Shown: positions 25,301-35,133, counted from the first letter of the stretch. The stretch: DNA of 64,000 bases from Mesorhabditis belari (GCA_958450365.1 CAUEEP010000740.1:487501-551500); one strand, 5' to 3'. Made by a program: numbers and translations. The notes: generated from the sequence alone by a model not told the origin.

Positions 25301-27743
25301 AATTCAGGTAAATACGCGCTCCGCGATCTGATCGACAAAATGCCAGAGCCTGGAACGAGAAGAGAGCCAAATAAGGGACCCTCGGATCAGACGATTGGAG
25401 CCATTTTGGGAATCCTTTTTGAGATCGTTCGGGAGAGTGCTCAATTCACAAAGTTTCATCATCAATTATCAATAAAAACATGTAAAAAACTCTAGGGATT
25501 TGCATATTTCAAAAGGAACCGAGAAGCTGCAATTCTTGGCCAAATCATTTCCAATGTACAGTGGACGAGTGGCGAAGTATGCGAGTCAAGTGCTGTACAT
25601 GATGTGGTGAGGGATAAGATTTCGAATTTAGCTGATATCGAATGAAAGAAATCTTTTATAAAGAAATCTTCAGGCAACATAAAGAGCTGCATGATGGATT
25701 CAAGAGAGCCGGGCTGAAAGAAAGTGATTTCTATTCGGGAACAGGCAGAAGGTGAGTATAGTAGAAAAAAAGGAATACTGAATACAGTACTGAACAAATG
25801 GCGTACACTGTAAAGTACAGTACACTGTAAAGTTCAAAAAGTATGTCTAAGTTTTTGAGTACGATGTGAAGCACAAGCCGAACACCATGAACAATAAAAA
25901 AAATGATCGAAATTCAGAGGCGATTCCGCGACATTGGCTCGTCCAATTAGTTCTCAGGGTAGAGAACGACCAAAGGGACAAAATCGAACACACGATGATA
26001 CGATGAGCAGTGGATATGGAGCAGTCGATGGACAGGTAATCGAATGACACAAAGCAATCAAGTAAAACAGCTCTTCTTAATGCTTTCAACACAAAAAGAA
26101 TAGATGGGTGATGGATAACAAGCACAAAAAAAACACAACGATGATCCTCTTTTACACCCAAAAAAAACTCACCATCTTTTTTAGAAGAGCAAAAAGACTC
26201 GAAAATAGGCGAAGCAGAAAAAGGTAAGCCTAGTGAAGAAAAAGAGGGATCAAGATGGGGGAAATATTGTGTAAATAAAATCTAAAGCGATTTTTTTCTT
26301 TTTCCTTTTAAGCACACAATTGTTTCCCATTTTGATCTCTTTTCGTATATCTTTTGTTCAGTTTTTTCTCTCTTTAGTAACCATTGAGTTTGTTTGAAAT
26401 TTTCCCGTGGATATGTACGAGAAAAGGTTGATAGATTGACAAAGATTTCAATTGGCAAAGATTTCAATTAACAAAGATTTCAATTGACAAAGCTTTCAAT
26501 TAACAAAGACTACCGCTTCTCGTACTTTGTGCTCAAAAAAAACACATCATTTCTAGACATCAGAAGCATTGCTATGAGTGAAAATGAATGAATAGGGCGC
26601 TAGAAAGGGTGTGTTTACAAGCTATGAGAGACACAAAGCACATGCTTGACATCAATTGAGTTAAAAAAAAGCGATTTCGGTAGTTGTAGCAATGCCAGAG
26701 ACATTTGCTGAGGAAAAAGTGAAGAATTTCGTGTAAAAGTGTACGTGAATCATCAGAGTTCATTCCAAATCCCTACTCGTACATATCCATTTTCTCTTTT
26801 CCATATTCATAAATGTGTTTGGTGCATCGCGAACTCAAATTTTTTTTCATTTCAAGTGTGGTCGGCTATCAGTTTTGAGAAAAGCTTTCTTGAAATTTTC
26901 ATTTCATTCAAACTATCCAGCTGTCTTGGTGCGTGTAGTGATTCAAAATCCCAAAAAACTCATGACATTTCAACTTATCAATCTAACAATGGTTTTCGAT
27001 TAAAAGAAGTCGACTTATAAAGTCTTGTCTCGAGAATCGCAAAGACTACAATTTTTAAAGAAACTTTTTCAGCCTTACTATGATGAGAGGCTGAGAGGCA
27101 GTGTCCATCCCCAACCACTTCCACCACTTCCACCAAGTCATCCATCAACATCTCGACCGCCTTCTCTTCACAATGGACATGGGAATAATGGGTAGGAATT
27201 GGAAACTATAAAGGTTCAAGGTTTAGTTCTGAAATTATCATTAATCGAATCAGCATAGTCTACTATTTTAACTTAATATCAGTTTGTAAAGCTGGTTGCT
27301 TGGCAAAGTTGAGGCTAGAATCCTGGTCTAGTCTAAATCTTGCACTAGTTTGATAACAATCAAAGAGTCCTTAAAAGTCAAGCCTGAGCTTGACCTCTGA
27401 CCTGGTTCTGGCCTAGCTCTAGCTTAAAATCCTAGTGCTATCAGTCATGAAACTAACCGATTTCAGTTTCCATCGTCCACCCTCACTTCCCCCAGCAACC
27501 CCAGCCGTCCGCTCATCAGCAATCTACCAAGATGTGTACCCCGTTGATCATTACAGTAATCCCCATTATGAGGCTCCTCCAAGCATCTCCGGTCGTTATT
27601 CAACCGTTCAACAACCGCTCGATTATCCCAATCAATCATCTCCATCAATCATCCATCCATATGGTCAATTCGAGCGCCGTGAGCCGCTCTATGCTTCCGT
27701 GCAGAAGCAGCGCGATCGACCCGTTGATGATAGTTGGGTTTAG
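13351..27743 (+). CDS. jac-1: p120/delta-catenin (JAC-1) with four FN3 domains and armadillo repeats
   Basis: Thirty-three exons join in phase: 13351-13413, 15092-15248, 15798-15948, 15991-16083, 16139-16260, 16307-16382, 19697-19822, 20656-20773, 20816-20898, 21013-21116, 21177-21254, 21323-21470, 21514-21629, 21845-21960, 22024-22109, 22149-22262, 22311-22375, 22417-22489, 22749-22881, 22927-23047, 23124-23198, 23436-23528, 23968-24080, 24218-24323, 24366-24575, 24619-24702, 25010-25205, 25308-25452, 25496-25606, 25674-25751, 25918-26035, 27073-27191, 27467-27743. From the in-frame ATG at 15093 this gives 1267 residues; an upstream exon extends the N-terminus. FN3 domains lie at roughly 138-232, 245-343, 364-457 and 466-562, each with the W...Y/FRV pattern. 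Armadillo repeats span about 609-1090 ([27 protein letters not shown]). The tail ends DSWV, a PDZ-binding motif shared with ARVCF and delta-catenin. FN3 repeats on a p120 catenin are the architecture of C. elegans JAC-1, which binds the cadherin juxtamembrane region at adherens junctions. Confidence 0.93.
13741..14026. mobile_element. Palindromic MITE in a jac-1 intron
   Basis: The arms AATACAGTTGAATAGATAAG and CTTATCTATTCAACTGTATT pair, and inner blocks TTTCAGTGATTTCATTGGG and CCCAATGAAATCACTGAAA continue the fold-back to a short centre. No ORF. It lies between the exons at 13413 and 15092. Confidence 0.8.
14640..14962. mobile_element. Fold-back element with duplicated left arm
   Basis: The left-arm unit AAGCATGTTAACTCTGCCCC plus CAGTCCGTTTGCCGTTGGC occurs twice (from 14644 and from 14719). 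The right arm (about 14916-14962) is its single complement. The centre pairs CCGGGTTTGTTTGGAAAAACG with CGTTTTTCAAACAAACCCGG. It sits in the same jac-1 intron as the preceding element. Confidence 0.75.
15282..15692. mobile_element. Palindromic MITE in jac-1 intron
   Basis: The ends TATAGAAAAGCCACC and the near-complement GGGGGCTTTTCTATA enclose long arms with paired blocks TGCGCGCTTAAGTAT / ATACTTAAGCGCGCA and AGCATTAACAGCGCTTAG / CTAAGCGCTGGTTAATGCT. It fills most of the intron between 15248 and 15798. Confidence 0.8.
17659..18594 (+). CDS. Nested single-exon gene, basic low-complexity protein (311 aa)
   Basis: An uninterrupted 311-codon ORF preceded by a splice-acceptor-like CAACTCAACTACAG four bases before its first codons, which fits a spliced-leader trans-splice site. 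The product is hydrophilic, lacks Cys and has no signal peptide or membrane segment. It is rich in Lys, Arg, Ser, Asn and Gln. Internal degenerate repeats of about 45-60 residues carry the theme SRIVPV-L-E--D-IP and NDSNSQK. It ends in a basic stretch ([18 protein letters not shown]). Splicing from jac-1 exon 16307-16382 would create an immediate TAA, so it cannot extend jac-1. I do not recognise a family. It is either an independent nested gene or a jac-1-associated alternative first transcript. Confidence 0.6.
   Translation: MPEARPRVSRHRPKVEAVDYYETSKTSSSSRIPDEMRSIKVNGKRNEEKIYEKSKSSSNIPKSSKIEKPDVPRRQTSTIPKAVLKKVRILEPGRDSPEEDRNQEEIHHSQEIREIRKGQQREEATNGPIPQSRIVPVTLLEPKDQIPQKVALNLRNDSNSQKNLPNFSKDSIRRSRIVPVNRLEQNDLIPVTQNLQNDPNSQKSDQDIQKDYSHYQNFSKEDPIAERRANRLEAKDSIRQRKILLDRSEANDSISTNIPNAIHPNIPQPMKKIVIRRRKTKIIVSKRFRPTAKERKGKDEGLFRIFAQYVR
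18922..19424. mobile_element. Palindromic MITE family A, copy 2
   Basis: Terminal GGGAGTGGGACAAATGCGAC at the left and the complement ending GTCCCACTCCC at the right. The arms include repeated GTGCGCAAATGTCCGGGTGCG blocks. Inner sequence is shared with the 2242-2721 copy (for example TTTCTATTCCAAAA and GGTAATTTGAGGGCGTAG). In the jac-1 FN3-1 intron, downstream of the nested gene. Confidence 0.85.
19883..20124. mobile_element. Palindromic MITE family B, copy 1
   Basis: Starts TACCGTAAATACTGTAATAG and ends with the complement CTATTACAGTATTTACGG. Arms contain paired GTACAGTCACGTAGTCGC and GAGTGTTGCGTAG-type sequences in inverted order. Three other full copies are at 23574, 42188 and 54974. In a jac-1 intron. 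Confidence 0.85.
22110..22148 (+). other. 39-bp intron in jac-1 that stays open if retained
   Basis: Bounded by GTTCGG and AATTCAG, 13 codons long and stop-free in the jac-1 frame (reads [13 protein letters not shown]). Retention would insert 13 residues in FN3-4. Splicing gives the better FN3 fit ([16 protein letters not shown]). Confidence 0.5.
23574..23840. mobile_element. Palindromic MITE family B, copy 2
   Basis: TACCGTAAATACTGTAATAG at the left and its complement at 23820-23840. Arms match copy 1, including CGCGACTGTACGAGG and GTGTTGCGTAGTCTAGC. Lies in the jac-1 intron between exons 23436-23528 and 23968-24080. Confidence 0.85.
23893..24150. repeat. 50-bp direct repeat flanking a jac-1 exon
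   Basis: 23893-23942 and 24101-24150 match at all but two positions (AAATTCACTAGTAAGCACGA against AAATTCATTAGTAAGCACGA, continuing GGGTTGTTCTAAAGGAATT). The two copies bracket the exon 23968-24080 in neighbouring introns. Confidence 0.85.
26185..26279 (+). CDS. jac-1: Alternative 3' terminal exon of jac-1
   Basis: After exon 25918-26035 (phase 0), an acceptor TCTTTTTTAG at 26184 opens a short frame KSKKTRK followed by TAG (26206-26208), with AATAAA at 26274-26279. An isoform using it would end about 170 residues early and lose the proline-rich tail and the DSWV PDZ-binding motif. A GTAAGC donor at 26224 means it could instead be an internal cryptic exon. Confidence 0.4.
26430..26508. repeat. 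Tandem repeat of about 17 bp
   Basis: Four to five copies of CAAAGATTTCAATTAA with small changes, in the last long jac-1 intron. Confidence 0.8.
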
Positions 27744-28138
27744 AGAGGGAATTGGCTAGTAAAGTTTGTGTCAAATAGAAATCACAAATCGAGTGATTCA
27801 AAATTTGTCATTTTATTGCCAATCCCTAACTATTCCATTGTTGAATTGGTTTCTAGTCTTTCTCTAAAGTTTTTTCTGTTTTTATTGCTCACCAATGAAG
27901 TTGCTTATCGATAATGGGGATTGGAATTACAAGAACTGGATTAGGATTCGATTTTCTTTAAATCAACAATCAAAGCAATCTTTAAAAGAAAATATTCAGC
28001 TATACGCAGGGATTTCCAGGGTCAGGAAATCGATTGGAACTATTCTTTTACTTTACCAATCTTTTTCTCAGTTTCTATTTATGCTGTAATCAAGCTGTAT
28101 CGATATCGATAAACAACTCACTCACCAAATGATCTTTG

Positions 28139-28232
28139 CCCCTTCTTTTCCCCTTCTTTTCCCCTTCTTTTCCCCTTCTTTTCCCCTCTTTTCCCTTCTT
28201 TTCCCCTCTTTTCCCCTCTTTTCCCCTCTTTT
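28139..28232. repeat. CCCCTTCTTTT minisatellite
   Basis: About ten copies of an 9-11 bp pyrimidine unit (CCCCTTCTTTT, then CCCCTCTTTT). One strand is all pyrimidine. Non-coding despite being open in several frames. Confidence 0.9.
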
Positions 28233-28632
28233 CCACTTCATTTCCTTCAGGTCGTTCACTGCCAAAATTTTCCCCTTGAAGATGTCAAAAATTTCCCCTT
28301 TTTTTGGACACCCCGGGTATTCTATGTGCATTCATTTATAAAGCTTTTTTTAGAATTTTGTGACTCTTTGCACATTCCTCATTGTCTAATCAAAGAATTT
28401 TATTGAAAAACATTCATTTTTATGTCATTTTAAATCATTTTCCCAACTGTTCTCTTGTTAATTCACTTAAAATGTTTTCGTTTTTTTTGTCTGTTTTTTT
28501 TTTTGATGACTCACAGAGGTTTATTCGATTTTCTAGTATTTTCGAATCGTTTATTGAAAAGAATAAAGTTTTATTTTGAATAGCAAATTCAATTTTAAAG
28601 AAGAACATTTAGGGGAGACCAAACAAGAAAAA

Positions 28633-29066
28633 ATTGACTATGGTAAATCGAAAATCGGAGTATTTGATTATTGCATTAGAATCAAAATCGCATTCTGTTT
28701 AGTGGAAAATGGCTGGTTTGCTTACTGATTGAACTAGTGCAAAATTAGGGATAGGCTACTTTGCGCCAAATTTTTTGCGCAACAGGGTCATTTGCGCAAC
28801 TGGGTCGTTTGCGCAACTCGCCATAACTTTCTTCTAAGTCGGTCAATCTTTATGATTTTGGTGTCATTTTGTTGCACTTATTGAGATCTACAAAATGAAG
28901 CCAAAATCATAAAGATTGGTTCACTTAGAAGAAAGTTGTGGCGAGTTGCGCAAACGACCCAGTTGCTCGAATGACCCAGTTGCACAAAAAATTTGGCGCA
29001 AAGTAGCCTACCCCAAAAATTGACTATGGTAAATCGAAAATCGGAGTATTTGATTACTGTATTAGT
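28633..29066. repeat. 50-bp direct repeats bracketing a palindromic element
   Basis: 28633-28681 and 29018-29066 are nearly identical (AAAATTGACTATGGTAAATC, then GAAAATCGGAGTATTTGATT). A weaker third copy is near 29155. The element at 28748-29014 lies between the first two. Confidence 0.8.
28748..29014. mobile_element. Palindromic MITE with GGCTACTTTGCGCC termini
   Basis: The left arm TAGGCTACTTTGCGCCAAAT pairs with ATTTGGCGCAAAGTAGCCTA. Inner GGGTCATTTGCGCAAC blocks pair with GTTGC-CGAATGACCC. The centre pairs TTTCTTCTAAGT with ACTTAGAAGAAA. No ORF. Confidence 0.85.
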
Positions 29067-29097
29067 GTAGACAGACAGACAGACAGACAGACAGATT
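29066..29097. repeat. (ACAG)n microsatellite
   Basis: GTAG followed by about six ACAG units and ATTAC. Confidence 0.9.
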
Positions 29098-30976
29098 ACT
29101 GTAAGTAGACAATTGCACTTGATTGGTGTTCAAAACTTTTTTTTACACAAACAAAATCGACTATAGTAAATCGAAAAATGTAGTTACTGGTGTGAACCCT
29201 GGTTGTCAGAGTTAAATGTCAGCAGATTAGATAGAAATTTGGAGAAAATTATGGTAGCTTTCGGAAATTGACAAGTTTTAGAGAGTGTGCTTAAAATTCT
29301 AGTATTTGATTGATGTTTAAAAACTTTCTCTATGTGTCATAGATAAATTGTACGCAAAAAAAAACAAAAATATAGCCACGAGTTTGATCGTTGAACAGGG
29401 GAAACCCACGATAATTTGTCTCTCTACTTAATGAAATGGGAAAGCTTGTGAAAAAGAGTCATTTTATTGCCCAATCACCGCTTTTTGAAGGGCCAAAAGA
29501 AGGGCCAAAAGAAGCGCTAAAAAGCTGGGCAATGTTTTGAGCAAAAAAGAAGAGATCTCCCTTTTTGATATCCCTTTTTTTATAGCATCGGAAAATCCTC
29601 CAATATTTGAAAGCACCTCTTCTTAAATTTCTTTCTTTTTTTCTTTACTTCAAAAGTTTGCCATTTCTTTTTCTTTGTGATGCAATTTGTCATCCATTTG
29701 TGTTCCCCTGAGATTCCCCTTTTTGAGAGCCGATAAAAACAATACATTTCTTTGTGTTTTCCTTTTACCTTAATCCCTTTATACTTTTTTGGCAAAGTTG
29801 AACCCAACTCACCACCACCAAATTGGCTTGCCTCTCGTCATAATATTTTATGGAAAACAATCTGCGTGAAAATTTATTACCGGAGGAAAGAAATTTTCTT
29901 TTGAGGGGAAAGATCGATCCCTTTTCTAGTCATCGTCATTTCTTGTGTCCCAGTCAGTCAAAGCTGTTCCTAGATTTTCCAGGCTAAGCCAAGGCAAAGC
30001 CAAAACCATGCCAATTATTTTTGCTTAATTTCCCAACAAGTTTGAAATTCCAGGCTCGACCAAGCCAAGAAGGCCAAGATCAATAGCTTGGCTTTGGCTT
30101 GGCCTGGTTAGCCATGGCTTTTGGCTTTTAGAACAGTCTTGATCCCAGCCTCGACTTGGCTTTGGCTTGGCTTGGTTACCAATGACTTTTTCCTTTTTAA
30201 GACATCCCTGATCAAGTTTTTTTCAGCTATCAAAATCATTCCAAATGATTCCATCGGTTTCGCTCGTTGAAATGCCAATAAATCTCATTATTTTTGGAGC
30301 CCCCCAAAATTCTCATTCACTTAAAAGTCCCCGGGGGAAAGGATTTGCTTTTTCCGGAATTGATTGGGAAACAATTGAATTCTTTTCAATTCTTTCTTTC
30401 TTTTCCTCTTTTCTAAAGGCCAACCCCCAAGAGTCAATCTCGAATTTCGGTGATTCCCACTCGAAGATGGAAAGGAAACCGAGAACCAACCTTCCATTTG
30501 GCATCTTGAGGGAATGATAAGACAAAAACAGATCTTCATTCTAATGATCTTTGTTTTATATTATTTTGTGTTCTTTCAGAAACTCCTACTTACTACAATC
30601 CTTCTCGTAATCTCTATAAATATCCGTATCCCAATTTTATGCCTATCATAATCCAACAAAGGCGATCAAAATTTTGAAGTTGAAAATGTTCAAGCTGATC
30701 TTGACACATTATAGCACTTAAAAGCACCGTTATAGCACCGTAATCAAAGCACGAATTTGCATTCGATCGGCTCAACTTTTCTATCATCTACTGAGCCTTA
30801 TCGAATGATACCAAAATTGGGTTGATTCAATGAAAAGTATGCAGTTTTTTTTTCCTGAAATTTCTCACAATTAGACTCGTTAGTCAAAAGTTTTAGTCTT
30901 GAGTTTGTTTGATTCCCACTGTTTGATTCCCAACAGTTTGATTTCCCATTGTTTGATCCCCAACTGTAGTGATTAT

Positions 30977-31248
30977 TGTTGGTTTAGATATAATCTTTAT
31001 TACAGCGATAATAGTTGGTTCAGTGGTTTGATATTGGGAGAGTAGAGGCACTCCACGGCACGCCTCGGCAGCTCGTTCACATTGCTTTTATACGGAACTC
31101 GGGCGTTCGTCTCGTCTTCCACACAATGGAGTTGAACGGATAGCGACACATATTAAATCTCGCACAATAGGCGTTCGTCCCCATAGGTGTCTAGCTGGCC
31201 ATTTCCATACGTGGCAATCTCGATCACGAGATCGTCACGACACCAACA
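30977..31248. mobile_element. Candidate solo LTR (TGTTGG...CCAACA)
   Basis: A 272-bp block opens TGTTGGTTTAGATATAATC and closes CACGACACCAACA, so it has short inverted TGTTGG/CCAACA ends as LTRs do. The inside is more GC-rich than its surroundings, with a TTTTATAC box at about 31086. No clear 4-6 bp target duplication is visible. It sits inside an array of GTTTGATTCCCAACA repeats (30912-30965 and 31249-31275). No internal retroelement genes are attached. Confidence 0.4.
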
Positions 31249-31750
31249 GTTTGATTCCCAACAGTTTGATTCCCATTAATTCTTGAAATATTCAATTGAA
31301 TATCTGCATTCTATCAAAATCGAAAGGTGTTTTCCATTTCCCGCCGTTCTGCAAAGCCCAATTCCCTCGGCGCACGAGCCACTTTCCTCCAAAATTACCC
31401 CAACTTTCATGCAAAAAAAACTCTTAAAAACCATGAAAATTGCCTCAATAATTTTGCCTTCTATATGATGAGGTTATGATGAGGTTTTTCTCTGTCTTTT
31501 GTGCCTTCTTTTTGTGTGAAAGTTCAACGAAGTGTCGATGAAATTCGAACTCCCATTTACTCCCATTCTACTCCCTTCCATCCATTCTACTCCTCTCCAT
31601 CCATTCCCCCCATTTCATTTAAATGCCGAACTCATCAACAGCTCATTTTTTTGCCTCTTTTTTTTTCATTTCCTTTCTCTCGCATCTCACTTTTCATTAC
31701 TTGTTTGGGGTTTTCCCGGATCAACTTTTCCAATGAAATCCCCAGATTTA

Positions 31751-33384
31751 ATGTCTGCGAAACCCGACAATGACTCTCTTCGGCAACTCATCGTTTTTCA
31801 TACAGGTGCCAGAATAATAGCTTTTGTTAAAATTCTAATTTCAGTGAATATCTCACTGGGTTTGGTGTGCTCAGTGTTAGCCACGACTCTCATTTTCATC
31901 TTTATCACAAGTACTCGGATGCTGAATCGAAATCGAGTGAGTGAGCAGGAAATTTGGATTCGGGATTTTAATTTCTAAAAATTCTAAATAGATTATAAGT
32001 TAAGTTAATAAAGGTATCGATTTCCAGTTACTATTCACGCTTTCTCTGGCCGATTTCTGCAATTGCTTGGCGATCACCCTGATGGGAGTCGATCGAGTCA
32101 CACTTTATGAGGTTTGAAATACAGTAAAATGAAAAAAACTCATAGTGAAACTATTACTTTTGAAGCTATCAGTCTCAAATATTCAAAGAAGAGGCCTAAA
32201 AATGATCAAAAGATGATCAAAATGATCTTAAATCTAAAGGATCAAAATTTTCAGGATCTACTAGACGGAGGATCGGCGAGCAGTAAACGAGCCGGTGAAT
32301 GCGCTGCAGAGTTGTGGCTTTTCTTCAGAACAATCGGTGAGTGAAGAATCAAAGAAGAATCTCGACCGATTTAGGTGATTTATGGCCACCAATCGTGCAA
32401 ACAATGATCGGTTTTGAGTGTCTACTCAAAGCATGTCAAGGGAAAAATCCGATTAACAGGTTTCGTCTCAAAGTTTTTTTATCTAAAGAAAATTCCTTCA
32501 GATCTCGACAATTTCAAATTTTCACCGTTTTATTCGTGATCTGGGCATCAAGTCTTGGCTATGCGGTGGCCTACGGGAGAAGGAATGAAAAGGTATATTG
32601 AGAAATGAGAAATTGAGAAAAATTTCTATTGGAGACGAAATGAAATCCTCCTCTGCCTCAAAAAAAATCAAAATTTTGATTGCATTCTCCTAAATTTACA
32701 TTTCACTTTCCACATTTTTAGGCCAAATATTTCTGCGGTCGGAAAGCGGCTTTTGGGCGAGCGTTTTCGGTTTTCATTTATGCGCATAATGTTTTCGGAT
32801 ACATTGCCGGATTGGTGCTCAACGTTACAGCTTATCGAATTGCGAGTATCGATTCGAATAGTCATAGGTAGGCACTGCAAAATCTAGAAAAAAAAAAGAC
32901 AACAGCCAGAGAGACTTTTTTTTTATAAAAATCCCTAGGATCAATCCGTCAGTGATTCGACAAATGAGAGTTTGCATCATGGTCTCTTTACTTTCCACAG
33001 TTCTCGTCTCGATACCAAATTCTCTATCTCTGATTTCGGCTGTTCATCTATCGTCGGTGAGTTCAAAAATGAATACCAATATGAAAGCCTCAAATTTCAG
33101 ATCAGCAATGCTATAACGAAGCCCGCGGTTTATGCAACATGCATAAATTCGGGTATCAATATATTTGTATACTTTGTTCTCAATTCTGATTTCAGGTTTG
33201 TTCCAAAAAACTTTTTAACCTTTAGAAACGAATTTCCAGAAGGCGTTGCATCTTTTTGCTGACAAGAGAAGAGTTCTCTAGCAACGAACTTTATATGGAT
33301 GCTGACGAAGAAGAAGATAAAGAATGGATCGAACAACAATCCAACATCAATCCCACGATTTCCCATCAAAAACTCATCGAATAA
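31751..33384 (+). CDS. Seven-transmembrane serpentine receptor (nematode GPCR)
   Basis: Ten exons (31751-31805, 31845-31936, 32028-32111, 32255-32336, 32375-32459, 32502-32592, 32722-32867, 32939-33056, 33101-33195, 33240-33384) join in phase into 330 residues. Seven hydrophobic segments are visible: TM1 NISLGLVCSVLATTLIFIF, TM2 LLFTLSLADFCNCLAITLM (the LSLAD motif), TM3 around IVQTMIGFECLLKAC, TM4 FTVLFVIWASSLGYAVAY, TM5 around AHNVFGYIAGLVLNV, TM6 VCIMVSLLSTVLVSIPNSL, TM7 around INIFVYFVLNSDF (in the NPxxY position). A Cys in loop 2 (KYFCGRK) could pair with ECAAEL before TM3. The C-tail is acidic. It looks like the Srsx/rhodopsin-type chemoreceptors of nematodes; subfamily and ligand cannot be told from sequence. 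Convergent with dnc-2, 99 bp apart. Confidence 0.8.
31806..31844 (+). other. 39-bp in-frame intron at the GPCR N-terminus
   Basis: GTGCCA to TTTCAG, 39 bp, no stop in the receptor frame, so retention would add 13 mostly hydrophobic residues (ARIIAFVKILIS) just before TM1 and lengthen it. Confidence 0.45.
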
Positions 33385-33483
33385 TGTGTATATTTGCTGC
33401 TTGTATAAACTGAATAATTTATCAAACAAAACTTTAAAGCAAGGCCACACAAAAATTATGCTCTAGATACAGTAAATCACAAA

Positions 33484-35133
33484 TTATTTTTCCATTTTCT
33501 TCAGATGACCTTCCAATGTCTCTATCTAAATTTGTTTTCTTATTAATTGAAAAAAAAAATAATTACCTTTGCTACAAGAGCTGCCACCTCATTTTTAGCC
33601 ATTGTGTGAACAAAATCGAGATTTGTGCGATTCTTGAGGATCTCCTTTTCAATCATCTCTCGTGTATTTGAGAGCCTGTTTAGCCGTTCCGAGAACTGTT
33701 GAGCTGAAAAACATAAGTCTTGATGCAAAAAGTTAGCAATACGGCAAGCAAATAGCTTAACAACTAGTACATTTCGAAGAAAAAAAAAAGATACCACATT
33801 CATGAAGTCGAGAGAGCGAGTTCAACTTCTTGGTTTTACTTGGCAGGTTAGCACATACACCATCCCATCTGAAACAATAAATCTTAAATAGCCATATAAA
33901 ACCCTCAATGCAATACAAATTAGAAACTTACTTGGACATCAATGCTAATAGCTCATTCACGTTTTGCTCGATTTCTTCATTCGAGTTACCCTTTTTCTCT
34001 TCTACCTAAAAAAAAAGATAAAAATGTAACTTGGAAAAAATTTTCAAACCTGCTTTAGTTTATTCAGCAAAGCAACGAGTTTACTGTCAGCTGTCTCCAT
34101 AAATGCTGGATTTAAAACATCAGTGCGCAAACGAAGATCTTCAATGGCGTCTGTAAGTGGTTGCGCTCCAGCGGGAAGATGACCTAAACAATAAATAATT
34201 TTTGAAATACCTTTTTAGAAATTAAATAAGAAAAGTACCAAAGCTTACCCGTTAAACTTTCAATTCGCGCTAGACGTTTTTCAAGTGATTTCACCTAAAA
34301 GAGTCTTGAATAATGCAAATAAAAAATAAGCACATTTCCATCAGCTTGCGATGGGCCAGGAATCTTCGCCGTTTGATCACCCTTCGTTGGTTTTGCCACA
34401 TCCTTAAACATAAAAATTCTAAATTACAGTATAAGTTGGTACCTTCCTCGCTTTCACCTCATCCAACATGGATTTTAAAAGCGATGTTGATTTAGTAGTT
34501 ACAGCTTCGTCCTTTCCAGTCTAAAATTAATCTTTAATAACTTGAGGAGTCGTAAAATACACAAATGAAAAACGTTGCCTGACTATATGCATAACTAACT
34601 AAAACTTGCCGGAATACATTGAGCTAGTTCTCCAATTTCCATGTGAAGTCTCTGGAATTTTTGCTCGAATGTTTCAGGTTCATCGCTGTTTTTACCTAAA
34701 CAAAGCTACTTTAAATCCATGCTCTGACATTTACAAACACCAGAAAATGTCTTTTACTCCTCACCTTGAATTTCGAGAACGTAAGCTACGCTTCCATAAG
34801 ACTTTTTCCCCAAAGGGGAGATCGAATCAGAAAAATCTAAACAAAACTATGAACGCAGAGACATCAACAGCTTACCAACGTTCTGAGCATTCAAAAGCCT
34901 TCCTTGGAAACGTTTCAAGGCACCATCAATGTCCAAATGAACCTAAAGGTTAGGAATGTAATAAATCCATAAGGTTTTTCAGTTAAACGCGAGCCATTTG
35001 GTTATTAAAAATCACTTACAAGTTGCAATTCTTCTGGAAGGGTCAATTCATCGCGGAAGTACTTTTGATCACGATCGGCCTCTGTGAGTGGCTCTTCACT
35101 TTCGTAGACATCTTCTTTCATGTTGGTCGCCAT
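33484..35133 (-). CDS. dnc-2: Dynamitin (dynactin p50 subunit)
   Basis: Twelve exons on the minus strand (35020-35133, 34876-34942, 34765-34836, 34610-34695, 34443-34520, 34334-34402, 34249-34294, 34050-34183, 33932-34005, 33795-33868, 33567-33703, 33484-33525) give 330 residues, about the size expected for nematode DNC-2. The N-terminus MATNMKEDVYESEE matches the acidic VYES/VYET dynamitin start. VDFSDSI followed by EQKFQRLHMEIGEL is the conserved dynamitin core, and the rest is coiled coil. Dynamitin forms the dynactin shoulder that links p150 and p24 to the Arp1 rod for dynein cargo transport. Intron 4 has a GC donor (GCAAGT). An acceptor ACATTTAG lies five bases upstream of the start codon (35139), fitting SL trans-splicing. 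Confidence 0.93.

Larger units (their letters stand above)
27744..31750. other. Repeat-rich intergenic region between jac-1 and the GPCR
   Basis: No exon chain seen. Contains a CCCCTTCTTTT minisatellite (28139-28232), a palindromic element (28748-29014) between two 50-bp direct repeats, an ACAG microsatellite, a GGCTTGG/CCAAGCC-rich segment (29970-30190) and a candidate solo LTR (30977-31248). Confidence 0.6.

Noticed and set aside
28139..28232. Open frames of Phe/Pro/Leu and Lys/Gly/Glu
   Set aside because: They are translations of a pyrimidine minisatellite.
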